Origin: Paludibacteraceae bacterium
Lineage (GTDB): Bacteria; Bacteroidota; Bacteroidia; Bacteroidales; Paludibacteraceae
Reading direction: 5' to 3'
Assembly (NCBI GenBank): GCA_016285885.1
Contig: JAEERP010000001.1
Coordinates: 682,001 to 746,000 of the forward strand
DNA: 64,000 bases
Shown: positions 55,647-64,000 of the stretch, piece by piece
Layout: the number at the start of each line of letters is the position of its first letter
How positions within the stretch are numbered: position 1 is the stretch's first letter
The notes under the pieces: generated by a model
Seen by the model: only the letters and a program-made list of their open reading frames with translations
Databases searched by the model: none
What the model was told of the DNA's origin: nothing
Made by a program: the position numbers and the translations under genes

Positions 55647-56777
55647 TTATTCACACATAAAAGCGTGAATCTTTTGCGATATGTAGGTCAAAACATCATC
55701 GGAAAGTTCCGAATGCATCGGCAAAGACAACACCACCCGGGACAAATGTTCAGCCACCGGGAAGGCACCCTCCTTATAGCCGTAAATGTCATAAGCCTTC
55801 TGCAAATGTAATGGAATCGGATAATATATCATAGAGGCGACGCCATTCTCTTTCAAAAAAAGTTGAAGGGCATCTCTTTTCTCCGCCGGCACCTGAATCG
55901 TATACTGGTGATACGAATGGGTGGAATGGACATTTTTGCGGGGTGTGAGAAGCGCAGGGATATCCGCCAACGCCTCATCATAAAAAGCCGCAGCGGCACG
56001 ACGATTCGCGATATAATCATCCAAATGCCTCAATTTCACGTCCAATATAGCGGCTTGCAGGCTGTCCAGCCGGGAGTTCACGCCTATTCGATCATGATGA
56101 TAACGCACAGTCATACCATGGTTCGCAATGCAACGGGCGGCCTCCGCCAAAGCATCGTCATCGGTGAACAATGCTCCTCCATCTCCATAGCATCCCAGAT
56201 TCTTGGAAGGGAAGAAGGAGGTACAGCCGAAATGGCCCATACAACCTGTTTTTTTCACCATTCCATCGGAGAATTTGTATTCAGAACCAATGGATTGGCA
56301 AGCATCCTCAACGACAAAAATATGGTGTTTTTCCGCAATATTCAGAATGGATTCCATCTCCACATTCTGTCCAAACAGATGGACCGGCACAATCGCCTTC
56401 GTTCTCGGTGTAATGGCCTTTTCCACGTCCTCCGCCGTCATGCAGAAAGTATAAGGATCGACATCCACAAAGCGAGGCGTAAGTCCAAGCAAGGCGACCA
56501 CCTCTGCCGTGGCAATAAAAGTGAAAACAGGCGTGATGACCTCGTCGCCAGGCTTTAGACCCAAAGCCATCAGGGCGATCTGCAAGGCATCCGTGCCATT
56601 TCCTACTGGGATGACATGCTTCACTCCCAAATACGACTCGAAGTGATGTTGGAACAAAGAGACAGCCTCCCCTTTCACGAAAGCGGAAGAATCCAGCACG
56701 CCTTGGATAGCGGCGTCCATTTCGTCCTTCACGTTCAAGTACTGACTTTTCAAGTCAACCATGGGGATCTGATTCAT
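55647..56777 (-). CDS. DegT-family C3 aminotransferase (WbpE-like)
   Basis: 376 residues. MVDLKSQYLNVKDEMDAAI start, PVGNGTDALQIAL PLP-phosphate loop, VEDACQSIGSEY cofactor segment and FFPSKNLGCYGDGG with the PLP lysine. The ...PSKNLGCYGDGGA... pattern matches WbpE/WlbC, which transfers an amino group to C3 of the 3-keto uronic acid made by WbpB. It lies 11 bp after truA and upstream of the main glycan operon, so it appears to be transcribed with the housekeeping run. Confidence 0.85.
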   Translation of the reverse strand: MNQIPMVDLKSQYLNVKDEMDAAIQGVLDSSAFVKGEAVSLFQHHFESYLGVKHVIPVGNGTDALQIALMALGLKPGDEVITPVFTFIATAEVVALLGLTPRFVDVDPYTFCMTAEDVEKAITPRTKAIVPVHLFGQNVEMESILNIAEKHHIFVVEDACQSIGSEYKFSDGMVKKTGCMGHFGCTSFFPSKNLGCYGDGGALFTDDDALAEAARCIANHGMTVRYHHDRIGVNSRLDSLQAAILDVKLRHLDDYIANRRAAAAFYDEALADIPALLTPRKNVHSTHSYHQYTIQVPAEKRDALQLFLKENGVASMIYYPIPLHLQKAYDIYGYKEGAFPVAEHLSRVVLSLPMHSELSDDVLTYISQKIHAFMCE

Positions 56778-56788
56778 AACCGAAACAT

Positions 56789-57517
56789 TTAATATTCCAC
56801 ATCACATAAGAAGAGGCCCTCCGCCGGAGCGGAAGTACCAGCCAAACACCTGTTTTTCTGTTCGATGATTTTCCGGAAGCCTTCCACGCTCAGTTTACCC
56901 TTCCCCACCTCCAGCATGGTCCCGACAATCGCCCTGACCATATTGCGCAGGAAACGGTCTGCCTGTATCGTGAAGACGAGGCAATCCTCCTCATACATCC
57001 ATTCGGCGCGCATGATCTTGCAATTATTCGTCTTCACATCCGTATGGACTTTGCTGAAACTGGTGAAATCCATATAATCGAACAGAGCCATAGCCGCGTC
57101 ATTCATTCTATCCACATCCAATGGGAAGGTCATTTTTGCGGACAAATCGCCCAAAAACGGATTTTTCCTCCTGGATATGTAATACCTATACGTTCTCGAT
57201 TTAGCGTCGAAACGAGCGTGGAAATCATCCGCCACCCTTTCTATACCAAAGACAGAGATATCGGAAGGCAAAAGACTATTCAATTTATTTGAAAGAGATT
57301 CAAAATCAACGATTTCATCGTCGAAATCGAAGTGGGCGAACATCCGTTTGGCATGGACACCGGCATCTGTCCTACCCGCTCCCACCAACTCGACCTCTTG
57401 GCGCAAGACCAATGAAAGAGAAGAAGTGAGAATCGACTGGACCGTCACCTCATTAGGCTGTATTTGCCAGCCATGATAATTAGTTCCCTTATATGAAAAA
57501 CATATCAGATAACGCAT
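56789..57517 (-). CDS. truA: tRNA pseudouridine38-40 synthase TruA
   Basis: 242 residues. [20 protein letters not shown] start, the catalytic aspartate in [11 protein letters not shown] (about 47-57), [20 protein letters not shown] near the C-terminus. The enzyme isomerises uridines 38-40 in tRNA anticodon stems. It begins 21 bp after dapA and is followed closely by wbpE. Confidence 0.95.
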   Translation of the reverse strand: MRYLICFSYKGTNYHGWQIQPNEVTVQSILTSSLSLVLRQEVELVGAGRTDAGVHAKRMFAHFDFDDEIVDFESLSNKLNSLLPSDISVFGIERVADDFHARFDAKSRTYRYYISRRKNPFLGDLSAKMTFPLDVDRMNDAAMALFDYMDFTSFSKVHTDVKTNNCKIMRAEWMYEEDCLVFTIQADRFLRNMVRAIVGTMLEVGKGKLSVEGFRKIIEQKNRCLAGTSAPAEGLFLCDVEY

Positions 57518-57538
57518 GGAAAAAATCCGATGGAATCG

Positions 57539-58432
57539 TTAACATTTGATATTCAAGCCGTTCAGAACATCCCGAATCTTATCATACGTCACCATACGCG
57601 TCGGCACAAGCGGCAGACGCAATTTATTCTGAATATAGCCCATCAGCGAGAGCATACATTTCGCACCCGCAGGATTACCGTCCACGAAAAGAAGGTCGAA
57701 AAGATCCGTGAACTTCTGGTGGATCTGTCTAGCGGATTCGTAATCACCTTGTAATGAAAGCCTGACCATGCGGCCGAACTCCTTAGGGAAAGCATTTCCG
57801 ATAACAGATATAACGCCCTGGGCACCCATAGTGATCAACGGATAAGTGATACCGTCATCGCCCGAAATGACCATGAAATCCTTCGGTTTCCGTTTGATGA
57901 TATCGTTGATTTGGTCCATATTGCCGCTCGCCTCCTTGATGGCTATGATCTTATCAAACTCACGGGCCAAACGGATCGTGGTATCGACTTGCATATTGAC
58001 ACCCGTTCTACCCGGTATATTATACATGATGACAGGGACGGGAGATGCTTCGGCGATCGCCTTATAGTGCTGATAAATACCCTCTTGGGATGGTTTATTG
58101 TAATAAGGCACAACGGAAAGGATAGCGTCAATTCCGGTGAAATCGTCGTTTTTGAGCTTTTCAACAACCGCTCTAGTGCAGTTACCGCCCAGTCCCAAAA
58201 CGATAGGCACGGAGCCCTTCACCTTATTCTTAACGAACCGAATGATAGAATTTTTCTCGTCCTCGGACAAAGTCGGCGTTTCAGCCGTAGTACCCAACAC
58301 AACCAAATAGTCGATTCCGTTCTGCAACTGATAGTCCAATAACCTACCCAGCGCATCGTAATCGACACTCTCATCATCCTTGAATGGGGTTATCAAAGCG
58401 ATTCCCAACCCTGTAAATTTCGTCTGTACCAT
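57539..58432 (-). CDS. dapA: 4-hydroxy-tetrahydrodipicolinate synthase
   Basis: 297 residues. TIM-barrel class I aldolase. GIALITPFKDD start; GTTAETPTLSEDE (the TT pair for substrate); YNIPGRTG with the catalytic Tyr; and IAIKEASGN with the Schiff-base lysine. It condenses pyruvate with aspartate semialdehyde in lysine and diaminopimelate (peptidoglycan) synthesis. It lies 43 bp downstream of the DUF6913-like gene. Confidence 0.96.
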   Translation of the reverse strand: MVQTKFTGLGIALITPFKDDESVDYDALGRLLDYQLQNGIDYLVVLGTTAETPTLSEDEKNSIIRFVKNKVKGSVPIVLGLGGNCTRAVVEKLKNDDFTGIDAILSVVPYYNKPSQEGIYQHYKAIAEASPVPVIMYNIPGRTGVNMQVDTTIRLAREFDKIIAIKEASGNMDQINDIIKRKPKDFMVISGDDGITYPLITMGAQGVISVIGNAFPKEFGRMVRLSLQGDYESARQIHQKFTDLFDLLFVDGNPAGAKCMLSLMGYIQNKLRLPLVPTRMVTYDKIRDVLNGLNIKC

Positions 58433-58475
58433 AGACTATCTTAAAACTATCTTTCAGGCGCGAAGATAACAAAAA

Positions 58476-59009
58476 TTATGCCTTTGTCCCTATCGTCTTA
58501 AGGTAAAATAATATTTGTTCCAGCAATTGTTCCTCAGAAGGATTGCCTTGCATGGACATTTTCAAATCATAGAAATCGAAAAACGGCTTGTCCAAACCGC
58601 ACTTGCAATGGGCGGCAGAGATGGATGCCAAATATTTCAGGGGTAAAGACTCCTTCCTCGTCAGATCGATCAAAACGTCGAACGAATTGGAGACGAACTT
58701 TCCCGTAATAATATTATTGGGTTTCTCCAAGAAGGAAATAGATTTAGCATCGAAGAAGAAGACCTTCTCCGAATCGCCCGTACGCGGGTCATACTTAGGT
58801 ATCATACACCAAATCTTCGCCTTTTTATCGGAGACCATCTTATACAGATTAGCCAACTTGGTGTGATTGATATGGTCTGCATCCATCAGAATGACAACGC
58901 TTTTCACATCGTTCCAATTGATGAACCGTTTCTCCCGCTGCGCCTTGGCCTTTTTGACAAAAGATTTAGCGCAACTATCGATGTATTTTCTTTTAAGTTC
59001 AAAAAACAT
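58476..59009 (-). CDS. DUF6913-like conserved protein of unknown function
   Basis: 177 residues from the Met at 59009 (MFFELKRKYIDSC). A basic N-terminal helix precedes alternating beta/alpha segments (VKSVVILMDADHIN, AKIWCMIPKYDP, SFDVLIDLTRKESLPLKYLASIS). The last two fit a small Rossmann-like domain conserved in Bacteroidetes next to dapA and ligA (DUF6913). No catalytic motif is visible. An upstream Met at 59075 would overlap ligA by 14 bp and lies before the -7 element at 59047-59054, so I prefer the shorter form. Confidence 0.65.
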   Translation of the reverse strand: MFFELKRKYIDSCAKSFVKKAKAQREKRFINWNDVKSVVILMDADHINHTKLANLYKMVSDKKAKIWCMIPKYDPRTGDSEKVFFFDAKSISFLEKPNNIITGKFVSNSFDVLIDLTRKESLPLKYLASISAAHCKCGLDKPFFDFYDLKMSMQGNPSEEQLLEQILFYLKTIGTKA

Positions 59010-59046
59010 GAGTCCTAAAATTAGTACATCCGCAACAACGGACTTG

Positions 59047-59054
59047 CAAATATA
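59047..59054 (-). promoter_or_regulatory. -7 element upstream of the DUF6913-like gene
   Basis: Minus strand TATATTTG matches TAnnTTTG; the leader would be about 33 nt. Only a poor -33 (ATTG, 18 bp) is present. Confidence 0.4.
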
Positions 59055-59061
59055 GTCATTT

Positions 59062-61083
<2,022 letters not shown>

Positions 61084-61095
61084 CTAAAAACAGAA

Positions 61096-63285
61096 TCAAT
61101 GTCCGAAGATAGCGGACAAACCGAACTTCAAATAAGACGGATCCATCGCATAACCACGCATATACAAGGAGTTATACTTATTGGTCCACAACTTATTCAA
61201 ATGGTTCATTTGCAAATAGAAACGTACCCGCTTCAGCTGCAAATTGACATATGCGTTCATGTACATATAGTCGCCATACTTCTGGTAAGTATCGCTTTCA
61301 GGGTCCTGCAAGAAGAACTGACCCGTAGCAGGCAAATAGTTTGGCGCATAGTAAGCGGAATTCCAACGGGCATCCACACCCACCTGTAGGTTCAAGACGT
61401 GGAACAACTGATCGAAACGCAGATAGGCGGTTGTGTACCAGTTGAGCGAAGGCAACGGCAAAATGCTCTCCTCGCTACATTTTTGGAACACAAAATCATT
61501 ATCCCAATGGAAATGCCAGACGCAAGCATGCTCTTTCAAGGAGAATGTCAACAACTGAATCGTTCCATCATGCTGTTGCGGCAAAGCGTGCTTATCCCAA
61601 TAGATGTAGTTCGAGAGGTTTTTCAGCACAGCAGTGGCCGACAGACCCAACTTGTCATAAAAGGCGAACGAAGGGAAACGCAACGAGCCGTCGATTGTCA
61701 TTGTATTCTTATAATCGAAATCCCTGTTCCAGGAGATATGGTTCGAGAAGTAATATTCCTCGAAGAAGTCCGGACATTCACGGTCATATTGGGCATTTGC
61801 CTCAATCTCCACACGTTGTCTGCCCCAATTAGCCTTACTGGAGAGCGTTCCGCCCAAATTGAGGCTACCCGCCTTCTCTTTTTCATCCAAAAAGTAATAT
61901 TCGCCGAAGAAATCATAGGTGAAAGCCTCGCCGGTATGTTTAGACAATTTGGCGCCGACACCCAACTTCTTTCGGTAGAGTACACTGTAATTAGGATTGA
62001 GGAGGAAGCCCAAAGAGTCGTTTTCGTAAGTAGTTGGGCCCGAAGCCAAAGACTTTTCCCGATCCAAATATGTATATTTCTTCACGTCGAAAGCCAGATA
62101 AGCGGCCAAACCGAAGCGCATCAACCGGTTAAACTCCTCATTGAGCGTGATACCCAAGTTTTGTCGAATCTGCCAGAAACGGGTCGAATCCATCGTATGA
62201 AGCGAGTCGCAAAGGAATTTATCGTTCAGGTTATACGAATGATAAAAACTATCCACCTTGACGCCCCCCACATTCAAGTTATTGACGGTATAGCGTCGCC
62301 AATCACTCTCCATGTTCATCGTATAGACGATGGAAGTGACCGGAACGAAGATATACGTGGACGAATCCTTGGAGACAGACACCTCACGATCAAACCCAAA
62401 ATGTTTCTTGAGATTCAAATAAGCATTCCAATTATGGACCCTATTCCATGAATTATCCATGAAGAAGACCGGCACATTCGCCGGCTCCATATTACCCGTG
62501 TTTTTAGGGTCCGTTATATTTCTATCATCGGTGAAACCGCCATTTTCATACGATTCGAAACCGTTGAACGAAACTGCCGCCATATATTCGAAGCTACCCC
62601 CCACAAAAGAGGAGAAGAAACCCGAGTTATGGTATTTCGTGGAAAGGGAGAGGTATGGACCATACGCCTTGGTCCAGTTCCCATACAAGCCGAAATTAAG
62701 TTTCGAATTAGCATTCACAGTGAACAAACCATCGATGAAACGGTTATCTCTGTTATGTGAGCCACCTCCATAATATTCCAAAATAGAGAAAGGATCCTTC
62801 GTGTTATAGAAGACGACATCTTCCATAGACGTATAAAAGTCCTGATATGGACGGAAAAAGAGGAAATTCGTCTTGTTCAAACGGTCGACAAAGATCGCGG
62901 ACTGGGAAGGAGATCCCAAGTTACCAAGCGTCTGCAGGTTAATTGTTTTCCGAAGCGCATGATTGTTGATATAGAAACGTTCCATGGTCGTATCCATATC
63001 CGCCTCTCTACGATAGCCCAAAGCCCCCTCGGAGTGCCAGCCATAGATCCGCCGATTAGAGCGTTCCAAGGCGATAGAATCCTGCCTTTCCTTTTTCCGC
63101 AACGAATCGGATTTCAAATCCAGATTCTTCGATTCCATCGACGAAACAGCGGCTGACGAATCACCATTCACCACTATATCAGCAGATTGGGCAGACAATG
63201 AATCGACGTCAGACGCCCCAACATCCATCAAGGCTCCGAACAAAAGAGAAAAAGGTATGAATATTTTAGCAACTAACCTCATCAC
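61096..63285 (-). CDS. Putative outer-membrane porin (Porin_10-like)
   Basis: 729 residues. Signal peptide about 1-24 (FIPFSLLFGALMDVGAS). A Ser/Asp-rich linker (about 25-75) precedes a long beta-rich region of short aromatic strands (FFRPYQDFYTSMEDVVFYNT, LNFGLYGNWTKAYGPYLSLS, YMAAVSFNGFESYENGGF). The pattern matches the Bacteroidetes putative porin family (Porin_10). The substrate is unknown. Its start overlaps the upstream DUF2238 gene by 20 bp. Confidence 0.75.
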   Translation of the reverse strand: MMRLVAKIFIPFSLLFGALMDVGASDVDSLSAQSADIVVNGDSSAAVSSMESKNLDLKSDSLRKKERQDSIALERSNRRIYGWHSEGALGYRREADMDTTMERFYINNHALRKTINLQTLGNLGSPSQSAIFVDRLNKTNFLFFRPYQDFYTSMEDVVFYNTKDPFSILEYYGGGSHNRDNRFIDGLFTVNANSKLNFGLYGNWTKAYGPYLSLSTKYHNSGFFSSFVGGSFEYMAAVSFNGFESYENGGFTDDRNITDPKNTGNMEPANVPVFFMDNSWNRVHNWNAYLNLKKHFGFDREVSVSKDSSTYIFVPVTSIVYTMNMESDWRRYTVNNLNVGGVKVDSFYHSYNLNDKFLCDSLHTMDSTRFWQIRQNLGITLNEEFNRLMRFGLAAYLAFDVKKYTYLDREKSLASGPTTYENDSLGFLLNPNYSVLYRKKLGVGAKLSKHTGEAFTYDFFGEYYFLDEKEKAGSLNLGGTLSSKANWGRQRVEIEANAQYDRECPDFFEEYYFSNHISWNRDFDYKNTMTIDGSLRFPSFAFYDKLGLSATAVLKNLSNYIYWDKHALPQQHDGTIQLLTFSLKEHACVWHFHWDNDFVFQKCSEESILPLPSLNWYTTAYLRFDQLFHVLNLQVGVDARWNSAYYAPNYLPATGQFFLQDPESDTYQKYGDYMYMNAYVNLQLKRVRFYLQMNHLNKLWTNKYNSLYMRGYAMDPSYLKFGLSAIFGH

Positions 63286-63979
63286 GACTATTTAAATTTG
63301 TTTTCCAGCGGAATTTCAAGAAGATGAAGACCGCCACCAAAGCGCCGATGAAAGCGCCCAAAATATCTGTCTGCGCATCATACGGATCACCTTGCGTTCC
63401 GACAAAGTCATCCGCACCATCCACAGAGAATATGCAAGTGAAATATTCGATCAACTCATACAGGGCACTCACAGCGAGCGAAACGCTCACAGCGAGGAAA
63501 ATAGGGAAGAACCCGTTTTGTCTCACACCCCTGACGGCAAGCAACTGCCTACAAGCCAAATAAGGGGTAAAACCCTGCATGAAATGGCCTACTTTATCAT
63601 AGTTATTACGTGACCAACCCAACGCCTCTCCCAAGGAGTCGTCCGGATTAAAGAATGGCACACGGGTATAAGAGAAATAACCTCCCACCATGAGGATAAA
63701 CACATGGAAGAGGAAAATAACATTCAAGAAAGTAGGGAAATGGACACCCCTAGCGATGAGGATCAGAATCGCGATGAGCCCCAACAATGCAGGAGCGACC
63801 TCCAATAACCACACGATGGGATCGTACGAACCAAACACTGTAAGCACGCACAACAAAAGGACCCACGAATACAATCGGAAATCCTTATCCCTTAGCAATT
63901 TACATTCCACAAAAAAAGTCGACCTCAAATATATGACGGGGGGAAAGGGTTTCCCCCTTCCCTCCCCCTGATTATACAA
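63266..63979 (-). CDS. DUF2238 (YjdF-like) inner-membrane protein
   Basis: Up to 237 residues with six or so hydrophobic segments. NYDKVGHFMQGFTPYLACRQLL, ALYELIEYFTCIF and FVGTQGDPYDAQTDILGAFIGAL are the DUF2238/YjdF signature motifs. Function unknown. The first ~28 residues look non-conserved, so the true start may be a downstream GTG or TTG near VECKLLRDKDF. It overlaps the porin gene by 20 bp, which suggests coupled expression. The last 21 bp of the window hold nothing I can identify. Confidence 0.8.
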   Translation of the reverse strand: MYNQGEGRGKPFPPVIYLRSTFFVECKLLRDKDFRLYSWVLLLCVLTVFGSYDPIVWLLEVAPALLGLIAILILIARGVHFPTFLNVIFLFHVFILMVGGYFSYTRVPFFNPDDSLGEALGWSRNNYDKVGHFMQGFTPYLACRQLLAVRGVRQNGFFPIFLAVSVSLAVSALYELIEYFTCIFSVDGADDFVGTQGDPYDAQTDILGAFIGALVAVFIFLKFRWKTNLNSRDEVSC

Positions 63980-64000
63980 TTTGTTCGCGGTTCCACATCT

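Noticed and set aside
27860..56777. UpxY/UpxZ-type antitermination genes at the head of the glycan locus
   Set aside because: No NusG-like or UpxZ-like gene is visible in or around the locus.

Overview
The window looks like chromosome from a member of the Bacteroidales (Bacteroidota). The support is: several matches to the Bacteroidetes promoter consensus (TTTG, 19-20 bp, TAnnTTTG); a type IX secretion (T9SS) sorting domain; a Rho factor with a long disordered insert; Bacteroidetes-only families (DUF3078, Porin_10-type porin, EpsG-type polymerase); and a GDP-fucose branch of Bacteroides type. I cannot name the genus.

Layout. 1-9650 (minus) is one giant, left-truncated T9SS cargo protein of more than 3,200 residues. 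9651-10171 is a divergent promoter region. 10172-13991 (plus) carries lepA, a DUF3078 outer-membrane protein and a HAD phosphatase. 13941-16621 (minus) is an rsmG-pcm-MBL hydrolase-ABC ATPase operon. 16836-21210 (plus) holds a YqiA-like esterase, a DUF2157 membrane protein with a partner of unknown function, and an MgtC/DUF4010 membrane protein. 21300-26875 (minus) holds rho, tRNA-Gly, tRNA-Tyr, ribH, a TPR protein, nadD, gmk and yicC. 27077-27775 (plus) is tsaB, closed by an 18-bp-stem terminator.

27860-54149 (minus) is a ~26 kb Wzx/Wzy-type surface glycan locus read from 54.1 kb down to 27.9 kb. It begins behind a good promoter and a ~206-nt leader, and its genes are tightly packed and often overlap by 4 nt. 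In order it encodes WbpD- and WbpB-like enzymes and Ugd (diacetamido-uronic acid and UDP-uronic acid), a seven-gene legionaminic-acid-type nonulosonate pathway (LegB, C, H, I, G, F and PtmE), a sialyltransferase-like enzyme, a Wzx flippase, an EpsG-type polymerase, five further glycosyltransferases, a pyruvyltransferase/F420-beta pair, a beta-helix protein, a radical SAM protein, and gmd-fcl. The matching WbpE aminotransferase and RmlB lie just upstream (54451-56777), attached to the housekeeping run dapA-truA. The gmd gene is broken by a frameshift. The glycosyltransferase part (about 32-44 kb) looks AT-richer by eye than the flanks.

56789-63979 (minus) is housekeeping and envelope: truA, dapA, a DUF6913-like protein, ligA, a putative porin and a DUF2238 (YjdF) membrane protein.

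How it fits together. The sugar genes predict a polymer containing a CMP-activated nonulosonic acid and a Wbp-type diacetamido-uronic acid, originally with L-fucose. In Porphyromonas gingivalis the Wbp pathway supplies the sugar that links T9SS cargo to anionic LPS. A T9SS cargo gene and Wbp genes in one window therefore suggest, but do not prove, that this glycan (or part of it) anchors cargo. I found no fully new system. The strongest points for follow-up are the broken gmd, the nonulosonate/sialyltransferase module, the radical SAM enzyme and the structured leader of the glycan operon.
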